DNA of 64,000 nucleotides, from positions 1 through 64,000 of the forward strand of contig JAFIGD010000021.1 in the NCBI GenBank assembly GCA_020831625.1, read 5' to 3'. The first letter of the stretch is position 1. Every line of letters starts with the position of its first letter. Source of the DNA: Verrucomicrobiota bacterium. GTDB lineage: Bacteria; Verrucomicrobiota; Kiritimatiellia; SS1-B-03-39; UBA6053. Shown here piece after piece: positions 17,510 through 27,654 of this stretch. The position numbers were made by a program, and so were the translations under genes. Under the pieces are notes generated by a model. It made no database searches. It worked only from the letters and a program-made list of their open reading frames with translations, and was not told where the DNA came from.

Positions 17510-17833
17510 TTATCCTCCGAAGCTGGCGCCGCAGCCGCAGGAGCCGCTGGCATTGGGGTTGGTGAACCGGAAACCGGAGCGGATGAGGTCGTTGCTGTAG
17601 TCGATATGGAGCCCTTCGAGAAAAATGGCGCTACCCTGATCGGTGACAATCCGGAAACCGTCTTTTTCGTACACCGCGATATCCTCGTCGGTGAAGTCGC
17701 TGTCGACAGCGGCGGAGTAGGTCATGCCGGAGCATCCGCCGGGGACGACGTTGATCCGGAGGAAGGCGGGCGGGGTGAGATCAAGCTTGCTCAATTCGGC
17801 GTGGGCTTTTTCGGTAATGGATATGACGCTCAT
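17510..17833 (-). CDS. IscA/ErpA/HesB-type Fe-S cluster carrier
   Basis: A 107-residue A-type carrier that accepts and delivers Fe-S clusters. It has the three expected cysteines: one in GGCSGMTY and two in SCGCGASF at the C-terminus. AGGAG lies 9 bp before the ATG. It heads an operon with the 72-residue gene and the DUF3352-like gene. The window also holds MiaB, an Fe-S enzyme, but in a different operon. Confidence 0.93.
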   Translation of the reverse strand: MSVISITEKAHAELSKLDLTPPAFLRINVVPGGCSGMTYSAAVDSDFTDEDIAVYEKDGFRIVTDQGSAIFLEGLHIDYSNDLIRSGFRFTNPNASGSCGCGASFGG

Positions 17834-17891
17834 GTTTGCTGAACTCCTGTGGAAATCGGTTTAAGGGGTAAATTGGTTTATTGCGGGGTGA

Positions 17892-17919
17892 ATGCTAACA
17901 GAAGTATTCCTTGTGTCAA
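17892..17919 (-). promoter_or_regulatory. Likely sigma-70 promoter of the IscA-type operon
   Basis: On the minus strand, TTGACA (17919-17914), 16 bp, then TAGCAT (17897-17892). The -35 is perfect, the -10 matches 4 of 6 positions, and it lies about 59 bp upstream of the ATG. Confidence 0.6.
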
Positions 17920-18002
17920 TTGAGCTGTATCGGTTTTTGCGATTCCCTTTTCAACAGGCGAAGGGGTTAAAGGTTGACAGGGCCCGGAATTGAGGGGATG
18001 AA

Positions 18003-18992
18003 ATGAGGATGAAATTCATTCTGTTTGCGATGATGATGTGGGGTGTCTGCGCATGGACGGCGGAGCCCTATCTGCGGGTGACGGACGGCGCGGACGGGTC
18101 GCGGATTCTGGAAATCGCGGTGCGGACCCTGCGGGCGGAGGACGGTTCCCCGCGCCGGATTCATCTGGTCGCGGTGTCGCATATCGGATCGCAGGGGTAT
18201 TACGACGCGTTGCAGGCGAAGCTGGAGGAGATGGATCTGGTGCTGTTCGAGGGGGTGGGCGGGGACCGGGATGAATTTCTGCGGCGGGATCCGGCGGAGG
18301 ATGCTGATGAACTGCAGCCGGCGCTGGCCCGGGCGGTGGGGCTGCGGTTCCAGTTGCATGCGATGGACTATTTGCGTCCGCATTTTGTGAACAGCGATCT
18401 GACTCCGGGCGAGCTGCTGGCCCTGTTTTCCGGCGAAAATCCGGAGGATTTCACGGCGGAGGGGCTGGCGCGGCTGGAGCAGACGCTGGCTTCGATGCAG
18501 GGGGACGGCTTAAACGCGGGGATGATGCGGATGTTTTTGGGTATGATCGAGCGGCATCCGCCCTTCGCGCTGGGGGTGCGCTGGGCACTGGTGGAGATCC
18601 TGGGGACGGTGCGGGGCGATCTGGCTTCGGTTCAGGGACTGCCGCGGGACGTGGAGGACATGCTGCGGGTGCTGTTGCGGGAGCGGAACGCGGTGGTGAT
18701 GCGGGATATCGCGCGGGTGCTTGCCCCGGCGGATGCCCCCGCGGATCTGGCGGTGTTCTACGGCGCGGCGCACATGCATGAGCTGGAGTCCCGCCTGGAG
18801 ACCGAACTGGGATTCCGCCCCGAAAAAACGGTATGGCTTCCCGCGTTTCAGGGGAATCTGGAGCGCAGCGGTCTGGGGCGCATGCAACAAAATATGCTGC
18901 GGCACATGGTCCTGCAGCAGGTGCGGATGCTGGAGGGGCTGATGGGAATGGATAAGGATGAGGGGCCAAGTGTGCGGGTTCCTTTTTATTGA
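18003..18992 (+). CDS. Secreted TraB/GumN-family-like protein
   Basis: A 329-residue protein with a signal peptide (MKFILFAMMMWGVCAWTAE). It has the TraB-like pattern LVAVSHIG...DLVLFEGV near residues 55-85 and VFYGAAHMHELE near 252-263, the conserved Glu/His positions of this family of putative metalloproteases (Tiki-like). GAGGGG lies 5 bp before the ATG. The true substrate is not known. Divergent from the IscA-type operon. Confidence 0.75.
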   Translation: MRMKFILFAMMMWGVCAWTAEPYLRVTDGADGSRILEIAVRTLRAEDGSPRRIHLVAVSHIGSQGYYDALQAKLEEMDLVLFEGVGGDRDEFLRRDPAEDADELQPALARAVGLRFQLHAMDYLRPHFVNSDLTPGELLALFSGENPEDFTAEGLARLEQTLASMQGDGLNAGMMRMFLGMIERHPPFALGVRWALVEILGTVRGDLASVQGLPRDVEDMLRVLLRERNAVVMRDIARVLAPADAPADLAVFYGAAHMHELESRLETELGFRPEKTVWLPAFQGNLERSGLGRMQQNMLRHMVLQQVRMLEGLMGMDKDEGPSVRVPFY

Positions 18993-19090
18993 CGGGCTGC
19001 CCGCCTATTTGCTCGGACACACTTTTCAAACGGTTTGAAGGGAGGCGAACTTGTACGGATGATTTTCTCCGAATTACCCTTTAGCGGGTG

Positions 19091-20509
19091 TCAATCTCCC
19101 TGACGATGGTCGGTTTCTCCGGGGAGGATGTTCCAAAGGCTTTGGGCGTTGTGTTTCCGCTTTAGACCCTCCCCGAGCCCGTCCGCGGATGATTCCGCAT
19201 ATCTCCCGAAAAAGGTCTCCAGTTCCAGGCGCAGAAAACGGATACGCTCCTTGAATTGAGCCTCCTCATACCGATTCACGGTTTCGCGGGGATCGGCGGC
19301 CAGGTCGTAGTATTCGTGATGCACAGGCAGTCCGGACGGATGCGGGTATCGTAGAATAAGCTTGTCAGTGTCTGAGCGAACCATCCGGTTGGGCCCGCTT
19401 TCGGAAAACTGCAGGGCTCTTCTTGTTGACGCCGGATTGCGAAGCGCGGGCAGGAGGCTTTCGCCCGGACTCCGCTGCCGGTCGAGGTGCTCCCGCACGG
19501 GACATCCGGCGGCGTCCAGCAGGGTCGCGAAGAGATCGCAGTGATCCGCCCGCACCGTCGTTTGGGCGGCGGGGATTCCTGGGCCGCGGAGGAGCAGGGG
19601 CACCCGGATGCTTTCCTCGAGGAAATTGGCGGGCAGGGTGGCGTTGGCTTTGGTGTGAAGCCCGTGGTGGCCGTTCATGTGTCCGTGATCGGAGGTGTAC
19701 ACGATCAGGGTGTTCTCCAGTTCGCCCCGGTTTTCCAGCTCGGTGATGATGTGGAGCATTTGCTGGTCGATGTTCTCCACCGCCGCGTAATAATCCGCCA
19801 GGTGCGCACGGCGGGCGGGTTCGTCAGGATCGAAGATGGCGACACGCGCATGGCCATGCGCCGGAACATGCTCCTCCCGGGGAATATCCTGAAACGCGCA
19901 GTTGCGGTAATGATGGCGGAGCGGCGCCGGTTCGGAGGTGTGGGGGGAATGCGTGTTGGTGTACCCCACATACAGAAAGAACGGTTCCCGTTCCCCGCGC
20001 GGTTCCCTCAGAAATTGAATCGCCCGCTCCGTGTAAAAAACCTCCTGATGACCGAAGGCTTTGATCCGGTCCGTTCCGTCCACGAATTCCTGCTCCTGAA
20101 ACCGCGCGTTTGTTCCCTGAAGGCTCGTAAACCAGGTGTCGAATCCCGGCATGGGCGTCCAATAATCCCCGGCGTGCCATTTTCCGACCATGCCGGTGCG
20201 GTAACCGGCCTGTTTCAAGTAAAGACCCAGGGTGGGTTGTCCGGCGATTCCGCGGTGATCCGGGGATTCATTCGGCTCCCCCAGATAATCGTGCAGTCCG
20301 TGCCGGCTCGGTATCTGTCCGGTCCAGAAAGACGCCCGGGCGGGGGAACAGACCGGATTCAGGCAGAACGCCTTTTCCACACAAACTCCGGTGTCGGCCA
20401 TCCATTGCATCACCGGGGTGTGAAGCTCCCGGTTGCCATTGGCGCTTGAAGCCCACTGGCCGTGGTCGTCGGTGAGAAACACGAGAATATTGGGTAGAGA
20501 TTGCGTCAT
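19091..20509 (-). CDS. Cys-type sulfatase (S1 family)
   Basis: A 472-residue sulfatase with the formylglycine site C54-S-P-A-R58 (CxPxR) and the metal-binding TDDHGQ near the N-terminus. It hydrolyses sulfate esters after an FGE/anSME enzyme converts the Cys; no such enzyme is in the window. No signal peptide is obvious with the ATG at 20509. The longer frame from 20566 adds 19 residues without a signal, so the start is uncertain. It is divergent from a FAD-oxidoreductase gene across a 248-bp AT-rich gap and opens the carbohydrate-degradation region. A sulfated polysaccharide is the likely target. Confidence 0.93.
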   Translation of the reverse strand: MTQSLPNILVFLTDDHGQWASSANGNRELHTPVMQWMADTGVCVEKAFCLNPVCSPARASFWTGQIPSRHGLHDYLGEPNESPDHRGIAGQPTLGLYLKQAGYRTGMVGKWHAGDYWTPMPGFDTWFTSLQGTNARFQEQEFVDGTDRIKAFGHQEVFYTERAIQFLREPRGEREPFFLYVGYTNTHSPHTSEPAPLRHHYRNCAFQDIPREEHVPAHGHARVAIFDPDEPARRAHLADYYAAVENIDQQMLHIITELENRGELENTLIVYTSDHGHMNGHHGLHTKANATLPANFLEESIRVPLLLRGPGIPAAQTTVRADHCDLFATLLDAAGCPVREHLDRQRSPGESLLPALRNPASTRRALQFSESGPNRMVRSDTDKLILRYPHPSGLPVHHEYYDLAADPRETVNRYEEAQFKERIRFLRLELETFFGRYAESSADGLGEGLKRKHNAQSLWNILPGETDHRQGD

Positions 20510-20757
20510 AGTCTGGGCACCAGAGTCGGAATTGAGTTGGGATTCGACGGCGAAGAAATCCGGCATCCACTGGTGTGCTGTATCATGGCGTAATCACACG
20601 CATCAATCAATTCTTTTAAGGATCAAAAATATATAATGTTATTTTGTGGCTAAATTATCTGTTTCTCTTTATGAATAGACGTGCTGTTTGGGTCGGCAAT
20701 ATTCAAAGCAGGTGGTCTGAACGCTTCCAGCAATTTTTTTCCCTCCAGGAGATTATC

Positions 20758-23607
20758 ATGCAATTATCCTTTGCTCACGCATCCATTTTCGATGGGTTGG
20801 CGGAACGAAACCTGTCGGATCTGGCGGGGACGGAATCCGCCGATCTGGTGATATCCGGCGCGACGCTGGCGGGGGTGGCGGCGGCGCTGGCCGCAGCGGA
20901 GCGGGGGATGAAGGTTTGGCTTTTGGAGGAGCACACGTTTCCGATGCCGGAATTTTTCGCGGGGCTGGATTTGAATGTTCCGGCGGTCCGCCGCCGTGAA
21001 ATGGAGCAGGCCCTGGGGTTGCGTCCGGGTGCATTCCGCCCCGAAAACCCGCGGGGATTCCATCCCTGCCGGGCCAAACAGGCGGTGGAGGACCGTCTTT
21101 TGGAGACGGGCGTTCGGCTGGTGTATCTGTTGCGTCCGCTGGCCTGGCGGTCTGTGGAGGAGCATGGCGGACTGGAGTTGGCGGTTTCGGGAAAAAGCGG
21201 GTGCTGGTGCCTGCGCTGCGCCGCGTTTGTGGATGCCACCCCGCAGGGTCTTTTTTTGTCGGCCTTTATGCCGGGAACGCCCCGGAGCCGTGCCCCGGTG
21301 TATCGCCGGCTGGAGTGGATCGGGGTGAATGAGGACCGCCTGCCGCGGGGGGAGGAACCCCTGGTGACCCCGGACGGCCGGGCGTATCCCTGTTGTCCCG
21401 GTCCTTATTCCGCGAACCACCTGCTGGTGAGCGTGCCGCTTTCCGATCCCTGGGATGGACGTCCGGAGCATTTTTTCGCGGCGGAGGCCGCCGCCCGCGC
21501 GGATCTCCGGGCCGCGCGCGAGGGCTTGACCGTCCACCATTCCGCTTTCGCCAAGGCGAAGGTGGCGGGCGTCGCCACGATGGATGTCGGGCCCCCTCCG
21601 CTTGACTTTCGGGGGGAGGGCGGGGATTCGGAACTCCTGCCGGGTGTCTGGCGGGTCGAGGACATGGAAAGCGGTTTCCGGGTCGGTGCTCAAATTGAAC
21701 CCAATGAGGTGTTTCCGAAAAAGCAATCCGGGTCGCTGCCGGTGCGGAAACTTGCCTGTGACGTGTTAGTGGTCGGCGGAGGGACCGCCGGGGCGAGCGC
21801 GGCCATCGCGGCGGGGGAGCAGGGCGCATCGGTGCTGCTTGCGGACATGAGCGGGGGGCTGGGGGGGACCGGGACTCTGGGCGGGATTGACCGCTATTGG
21901 TTCGGACGGCATCAGGGGCAAAGCGCGCGGTTGAGCCGGGAATTGTCCCGGAGGGAAGGCTATGATGCCCGCGTGCCCGTCAATGAGGAGGATATTCGCG
22001 CCTGGAACGCCGCCGCGAAAAGCGAATTGCTTTGCGGGATGGCGGAAGCGGTCCGGGTGAAGCTGATGCCCCTGACGCAGTTTGTCGCCCCTGTTCTGGA
22101 AATGGACACCCGGATGACCGGCGCCTGGCTGGCCTCCCCGGCGGAACTGTTGCTTGTGGATGCGAAGGTGACCGTGGACGCGACCGGGGACGGGGATGTG
22201 GCGGACGCAGCCGGGGTCCCTTATGTGTATGGTGCCCCCGACACCGGGGCGACCATGTGGTACGCGCTGGTGCCGATACACAAGCCCGGCCATTCCAGCA
22301 GCCAGTTCACCAGTTGGGTGGATGTGCGCTGTCCGCTGGACCTTACCCGCGCGATACTGGCCGGACACCGCCGGGAAAACAAACCGGGGGCCTCCGAGCC
22401 CTGGGATCACTGCGCGTACCTTTGCACCCGGGAATCCCGGCACATCCAGGGCGAAATCCAACTCACGCTCACGGACCAGCTCCGCCACCGGACCTTTCCC
22501 GACACGGTGGCCGTTGCGTTCAGCAATCATGATGTCAAAGGCTACACCGAGAGCGACTGGCTCCGCTTTGGGCTTATTCCGCCGAATCTGAATGTGGAAA
22601 TTCCTTATCGGTGCATGGTGCCCGTGAAAGTGGACGGCCTTTTGGTGACCAGCAAGGCTGTCTCCGGGACGGCGGACGCACTTCCGGCCATCCGTATGCA
22701 GGCGGATTTCGAAAATCTCGGGTACGCCTGCGGTCTTTCCGCGGCCCTGTGCGCGGAAAAGGGGATTCAGCCCCGGGATTTGGATGCGGCGGCGGTGCAG
22801 GCCGAGGCCCGGGCCCGCAGGGTTCTGCCCCCCGCGCAGTCACCTGAAAAATCAGTCCAAGGCGATTTGGAGGTCCTGATCATGTCGCTGGTGGCGCAAA
22901 AGGGGGTGTCGCACTATCAGGACATGCCGATGGCGGCGGCGCAAACGGACAGCATTCCGTTTGTGGAGCTGTGTTGTGCCGGCGAGGAGGTGATTCCCCT
23001 GCTGCTGGAGGCGTTGGCCAGGGCGGACGCCCCCGGGCGGCTGTTGGTCGCAATGGTGCTGGCCTGGCACAAACGCCGGGAATCCACGCCGGTCCTGCTG
23101 GAGGAACTGAATGCATCCCTGCAAAACGATGCCGGACTTCCACCCCGGGAGCGGCAGGCGCGTTACGCCCATTCGCCCCCCGATCAGGGGAATTTCCCGG
23201 AATGTGTGTGTCTGCTGCACGCGCTTGCGCACAGCGGGGATCCGGCCGCGGTCCCGATGATTGCCGCATTTGCAAACCGGGTCCGGGCCACGGATGAAGG
23301 CTTCACGTCCACCACGGCGGGCCTTTTCGACTATGTGGATGTGCTTTGCAGGCTTTCGGAGGTCCACGCCTCTCTGGAGCGTGTCCCTTCGTTGAAGCGG
23401 CTGCTGGAGCAGCCCCTGTGGCGGAACAAGACCTCCCGGGCGCCTTATCAGGCGGACTGGTTTGAAGAGCGAAAAGCATTTCTGGAAGTGAGGATTGCCC
23501 GGGCCCTGCACCGCTGCGGCGATGGGGAGGGAACGGAGATACTTGAAGCCTACACCCGGGACACCCGCCGGACGCTGGCGCTGTTCGCGGCCAACGCCCT
23601 CGGGTGA
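20758..23607 (+). CDS. Double-module FAD-dependent oxidoreductase with HEAT-like C-terminus
   Basis: A 949-residue protein. Residues about 27-60 form a first Rossmann-like beta-alpha-beta with GATLAGVAAAL, and about 335-380 form a second, canonical one with VLVVGGGTAGASAA plus GGLGGTGTLGG. The second belongs to the FAD_oxidored family that accompanies sulfatases and glycosidases in PVC and Bacteroidota genomes. Residues about 700-949 form alpha-helical repeats resembling HEAT repeats (for example LLLEALARADAPGRLLVAMV). The start at 20758 has AGGAGA 5 bp upstream. The reaction is unknown; oxidation of a sugar or sugar acid is inferred from context. The paralog at 30505 has only one module, so this gene looks like a fusion of two. 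Confidence 0.8.
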   Translation: MQLSFAHASIFDGLAERNLSDLAGTESADLVISGATLAGVAAALAAAERGMKVWLLEEHTFPMPEFFAGLDLNVPAVRRREMEQALGLRPGAFRPENPRGFHPCRAKQAVEDRLLETGVRLVYLLRPLAWRSVEEHGGLELAVSGKSGCWCLRCAAFVDATPQGLFLSAFMPGTPRSRAPVYRRLEWIGVNEDRLPRGEEPLVTPDGRAYPCCPGPYSANHLLVSVPLSDPWDGRPEHFFAAEAAARADLRAAREGLTVHHSAFAKAKVAGVATMDVGPPPLDFRGEGGDSELLPGVWRVEDMESGFRVGAQIEPNEVFPKKQSGSLPVRKLACDVLVVGGGTAGASAAIAAGEQGASVLLADMSGGLGGTGTLGGIDRYWFGRHQGQSARLSRELSRREGYDARVPVNEEDIRAWNAAAKSELLCGMAEAVRVKLMPLTQFVAPVLEMDTRMTGAWLASPAELLLVDAKVTVDATGDGDVADAAGVPYVYGAPDTGATMWYALVPIHKPGHSSSQFTSWVDVRCPLDLTRAILAGHRRENKPGASEPWDHCAYLCTRESRHIQGEIQLTLTDQLRHRTFPDTVAVAFSNHDVKGYTESDWLRFGLIPPNLNVEIPYRCMVPVKVDGLLVTSKAVSGTADALPAIRMQADFENLGYACGLSAALCAEKGIQPRDLDAAAVQAEARARRVLPPAQSPEKSVQGDLEVLIMSLVAQKGVSHYQDMPMAAAQTDSIPFVELCCAGEEVIPLLLEALARADAPGRLLVAMVLAWHKRRESTPVLLEELNASLQNDAGLPPRERQARYAHSPPDQGNFPECVCLLHALAHSGDPAAVPMIAAFANRVRATDEGFTSTTAGLFDYVDVLCRLSEVHASLERVPSLKRLLEQPLWRNKTSRAPYQADWFEERKAFLEVRIARALHRCGDGEGTEILEAYTRDTRRTLALFAANALG

Positions 23608-23616
23608 CGGAATTGG

Positions 23617-26600
23617 CTACTCCAGGATCATATAGCCGTAGCGTTCCGATCCCTGACCGGCCACGATGCCGTCGAACCAGCGCATGACCCGGACGCGGCC
23701 GCCGGGCTGGTCGGCCTCGTTCACGAGAAAGCTCAGGCGGATTTGCAGGCGGGGTTCGTAGTCGAAGCCGAGGTCACTGAAAGGAAGATAGACTTCGTAG
23801 ACGGTTTGATTCCCGACCCGTTTCACAGCCAGAGGTGTTTTCAGCTCTTTCGCAGCCATGTCGCCGGCGGTGTTTTCCCAGCACCAGCCGCTGCCGCCGC
23901 CCGCCTCGGTGAGTCCGATTTGGGTCTGGGTGCCGCGCGCGGCCACGCCGAGTTGAATGCTGTCGCCGTTCCAGAGGGTGCCGCCGGGAGCGCCGGGAAT
24001 GTGGACATCGTCGGTTACCACGAAAGAGGCGTAGAGGCCCTGACGGTCATGGGCGAATTCCGCGCGCACGGAGAGATCCTCTGGTCCGGCCCAGTAGGGG
24101 GTGGAGGGATCGTAGGCAAAGTCGTGGACCGCATCCTCGTCGTCCAGGACGATGGTGTGGGCCCGGTCCAGCTCCGCCGGGATGCCGTCGATCTCAAAGG
24201 GCCCGGCCGCGGGCACGGGAATGGAAACGGCGACAGTGAAGGGCAGGAACAGGCCGTTCATCGCTTCGATGTCACTGTCGATTTGCAGGGAATATCCGTG
24301 CGCGCCCCAGTCCATGGAGGGGTCGATGGGGATTTTAAGGCTTGGTTCCTGAGCCGACCCGGCCTGCAAATGCACTTCTTTCGAGGCGACGAGGTTGTTT
24401 TCGGTGTCCAGGATCCGCAGGATCGCGCTGCCGGAGGTCTCCGGTGGAGTGCGCAGGTTGACGGTGAGGGCGGGGGTTGAACCCGGGAGCCCGCCCACGG
24501 CGGAGGGCAGGTCCACCCATTCGGATCCGGTGTCCGGTTCCAGTTGCACACCTTCGGCGGCGGTGAGATACAAGGGGTATCCCTCAATCCGGAGCCGGAT
24601 GCGCCCGCCTTCGGGCTCCAAAATTTGAGAATGGCCGAATATGTCGGTTACGGTGACGGGACCTTCGGCCAGGATCGGGGTGACAAAGCGGGCTCCGCGT
24701 TGGTGCGGCCAGGTCAGCCAGATGCCCGCGCCGTCGGTTTTCCGCCGGAAATGCACGGTGTGCAGTTGCGCGTCCAGTTCCACGTCCCCGTAGGGTTCGG
24801 TGTTGGCCAGTTGGCGGATCAGTTCGTTGTAGGCTTGACCGGAGGGCTTTAGACGCTGCCGAAAGTTCACCAGACCCCAGTTCTCCTCGTAGAGGTATCC
24901 GCCCTGGGGGTCGTAGGTGTCGGTGGTGGTGAACCAGATGTAGAAGAGGGAATTCCCCTGGGCGGAGGCCCAGCCGATTTTGCGGACCAGATTGTCGGCC
25001 TGGTTCAACCAGCCCGTGGGTTCCGACCCGCTGGTGAAGCCGGCCTCGCTGTTGCCGATGAGCGCGTCCACCGGCTGGACTCCGCCCTCTTTCAACCAGG
25101 TCTCCACCTGGCGGTGGCGGGTGATGTAGTTTTCCAGGGAACCGTGGGCGTGGAAGATGGCCACCTCCGCCTCCTGCGCGAGTTCGGTGTACATTCTGCG
25201 GTTGAAATCGGGCTTTTCGCGGCCGTGGAACACGGTGTTGCCGCCGGTGCCGATCCGGACGTCCGGGATCACGTCCCGGAACGCCCGCCGGAAGGTCTCG
25301 TGCATCTTCAGGTAGGTGTCGATTCCGGGGAAATACTCGAATCCGGGAAGATCGGGTTCATTGTAAAACTCCACCGACAAAATCATGTCTTTGTGGGGGA
25401 GGTATTTTTCCTCGGCCTGTTGGCGCACCCACTCGTAGTAGCCCTCGTAATCGGACGGTTCGCCGCGGTGGTCGTCGCCCGGTTTGCGCAGATGGGGCGG
25501 GATCCACCCGAAGCCGGCGGCGGCGAGCATGTTGTATTCCCGCATCCATTCGGGCGGCGCGGAGGTTCGGTAGGCGTCCATGCCCAGTTTCCGAATCACG
25601 TTCCGCTGGACAAACTCGTTCTCCGGGGTCGCCAGCCAATCCATCGGGTGCATGGAGCCGAACCACATGGGCGACTCGTTGACGCGTTCGCCGTTGAGAA
25701 CGGCGACGGGGATAAGGTCCAGATGCGAAACTTCGATGCCGGGGGCGTTGACCGTCAGCCGAGCCAAATAATGGCCGACCTCCAGATGCCCGAAGTCGAT
25801 GCGCACGTCCCTGGATTCATAGGGGGCGAGGGTGAGTTCCAGAACCTGATCGGCGAGCGGTTGAGTTAAGCGGGGATCAAAGCTTGAGTACAGTTCCGCG
25901 CGGAGGGGGATGGTGACATCGCGTCCCTGGACGTTCCGCACCTGATAGGCCGGGGCCACGCTTTGCTCCGGGTCATAGGTCATGCCCTCGTACACCCGTT
26001 TGATCTGCACCCGGCGGGACCGGTCCACGGAGCCCACGAAGGCGATATCGTCGAGCAGCACGTCGCCTTTACCGGCAGTGGCGCCCTCCATGAAAATCAT
26101 TTCGAGTTTGAAAGGCGGATTGAGATTTCGAAACTGCCGGATAGAGTCCGCGTTGACGGGGATGCGGTATTGCTGCCAGTCCCGGCCCTCGACGGTGACC
26201 GCCGGTGTTTGGAATTTCCGGTTTTCACGGTCTGTCAGCTCAAACCAGATGCGGGCGGAGTATCCCAGCGGGTTGGCCATGAAGCGGATTTCCTCCACCA
26301 GGGCCTCTTCGGCGGAGACTACCGCCCGTTTGGCCCAGAGCCGCCGCGGGGTCGCGTCCCCGAACCAATAGCGGAATTCGCCGACGCCCTCGCCCCGGTA
26401 GGCGCGGTCGGGATCATGCACCCCGGAGAGCCAGAGATTTTTTCCGTACATTCTTTCATCTTCCGGGTGTGCGGTGTTGATGCCCCAGGTCCGCCAGCTT
26501 CCGAAATCCTCGAAATCCTCGATGATGAAGATCATGCTGGAGTCGCCGGGATCATCCGCGAAAATGAGGTCGCCAATTGTGCTGAGAATAAAGGCGCGTC

Positions 26601-27579
26601 CGGCTCCGGCGGTCCGCTGCCGGGTGGCGCGGAATTCGATGCCATGGACGATGTCGACGGTTTCAGGAAAGCGGAATTCCCCCTGGCCGCCGCCTTCCAG
26701 CGTGGCCGCGAGCCGGTCATAGACTCCGTCACCGGTGGTGTCGACATGGATTTCCAGGGTTTCCCAGATGTAATTGCGATAGATGTCGCCGCGGCCAAGG
26801 GTCACACCCGCGAGATCATGGACCGGGGCGGGGAAATCCAGAAACACAGAGTTGGTGCGACGAACCGTGCCTCCGGCCGGCGTCATAAACGTGTCCCGGT
26901 CGCCGTCCAACAACAGTTCCGGGCCCCGGTTTTGCTCAGTTTCAAAATCCGCGCGGATTTTGGAATCTTCGGGAATCGGGCGGGTGAAATACAGCTGTTG
27001 TTTTTCGGGGGGCGCCGGTTGAACAATCGGCGGCGCATCGGAACGTAGCAGGGCGGCGTGGTTCAATTGGAAGGCGCGTCGAACCGCGCGGGCGCTTTGT
27101 CGGGTGACCCGGAGTTCCAGACCATGGGTTTGCTCCAGACGGCTTCTGAACAGGTGACGTCCGGCGCTTTGGTCGGCGGGTCCGAGACCGTCGACTTCCC
27201 CAAGCTTGGTTTCGAATTTTCCGTCACCGTTGGAGTCCGCCCAGAACTCCATTTCGATGGGAAAATAATTGTGGTGGGGATCGGAGTCGCCCGTTTCCAC
27301 CCCGCCCAGTCCCCGAACGGGTTCTGGGAAATGGAAATAGATGGAGGTTGGCGTGGTTTCGGTGGCGACGCTGCCCTCGGCCCCGATCATGGAGGTGTTG
27401 CGGTTTCCATCGATTAGATTTCCGGCCTCCCGGCCCGGTTGAGTTTTGAAAGAGGTCTCCACCCGGGTCCCTTCCGGCCAGGGAAGAACTTCCGCGCCGG
27501 AGGCCGGGGCGGTCCAGAGGAGGGTGGAGGTGATCAGCAGAGCGAGACAGGGGGGGAATCTGCGGGTGTTCATAAGCAT
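23617..27579 (-). CDS. Large secreted clan-A-like glycoside hydrolase, multidomain
   Basis: 1320 residues with a signal peptide (residues 1-29). Two related domains of about 140 residues follow (about 40-185 and 205-340; each has a D-G-N/D-x-T calcium- or discoidin-like signature and a THGLE or VHGIEFRATRQ end), joined by a Pro-rich linker (APPIVQPAPP). Then comes a jelly-roll segment (about 345-520) and a TIM-barrel-like catalytic part with acid/base candidate E741 in FYNEPDLPG and nucleophile candidate E845 in GNSEAGF. The C-terminus (about 1110-1320) looks like CBM9. GH39-like or an undescribed family is possible. The start could be 27579 or 27573. It converges on the FAD-oxidoreductase gene. 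Confidence 0.75.
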   Translation of the reverse strand: MLMNTRRFPPCLALLITSTLLWTAPASGAEVLPWPEGTRVETSFKTQPGREAGNLIDGNRNTSMIGAEGSVATETTPTSIYFHFPEPVRGLGGVETGDSDPHHNYFPIEMEFWADSNGDGKFETKLGEVDGLGPADQSAGRHLFRSRLEQTHGLELRVTRQSARAVRRAFQLNHAALLRSDAPPIVQPAPPEKQQLYFTRPIPEDSKIRADFETEQNRGPELLLDGDRDTFMTPAGGTVRRTNSVFLDFPAPVHDLAGVTLGRGDIYRNYIWETLEIHVDTTGDGVYDRLAATLEGGGQGEFRFPETVDIVHGIEFRATRQRTAGAGRAFILSTIGDLIFADDPGDSSMIFIIEDFEDFGSWRTWGINTAHPEDERMYGKNLWLSGVHDPDRAYRGEGVGEFRYWFGDATPRRLWAKRAVVSAEEALVEEIRFMANPLGYSARIWFELTDRENRKFQTPAVTVEGRDWQQYRIPVNADSIRQFRNLNPPFKLEMIFMEGATAGKGDVLLDDIAFVGSVDRSRRVQIKRVYEGMTYDPEQSVAPAYQVRNVQGRDVTIPLRAELYSSFDPRLTQPLADQVLELTLAPYESRDVRIDFGHLEVGHYLARLTVNAPGIEVSHLDLIPVAVLNGERVNESPMWFGSMHPMDWLATPENEFVQRNVIRKLGMDAYRTSAPPEWMREYNMLAAAGFGWIPPHLRKPGDDHRGEPSDYEGYYEWVRQQAEEKYLPHKDMILSVEFYNEPDLPGFEYFPGIDTYLKMHETFRRAFRDVIPDVRIGTGGNTVFHGREKPDFNRRMYTELAQEAEVAIFHAHGSLENYITRHRQVETWLKEGGVQPVDALIGNSEAGFTSGSEPTGWLNQADNLVRKIGWASAQGNSLFYIWFTTTDTYDPQGGYLYEENWGLVNFRQRLKPSGQAYNELIRQLANTEPYGDVELDAQLHTVHFRRKTDGAGIWLTWPHQRGARFVTPILAEGPVTVTDIFGHSQILEPEGGRIRLRIEGYPLYLTAAEGVQLEPDTGSEWVDLPSAVGGLPGSTPALTVNLRTPPETSGSAILRILDTENNLVASKEVHLQAGSAQEPSLKIPIDPSMDWGAHGYSLQIDSDIEAMNGLFLPFTVAVSIPVPAAGPFEIDGIPAELDRAHTIVLDDEDAVHDFAYDPSTPYWAGPEDLSVRAEFAHDRQGLYASFVVTDDVHIPGAPGGTLWNGDSIQLGVAARGTQTQIGLTEAGGGSGWCWENTAGDMAAKELKTPLAVKRVGNQTVYEVYLPFSDLGFDYEPRLQIRLSFLVNEADQPGGRVRVMRWFDGIVAGQGSERYGYMILE

Positions 27580-27654
27580 ACCTGAGTGTGGTTTAGATGG
27601 AATCGGTTTACGAATCCTATTGCGAGGAACTTATTCTGAACCGTGAAATAAAAT

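Noticed and set aside
17974-17979. TTGACA upstream of the TraB-like gene
   Set aside because: A -10 at proper spacing would fall on the ATG (GATGAA), so this is not a promoter for that gene.
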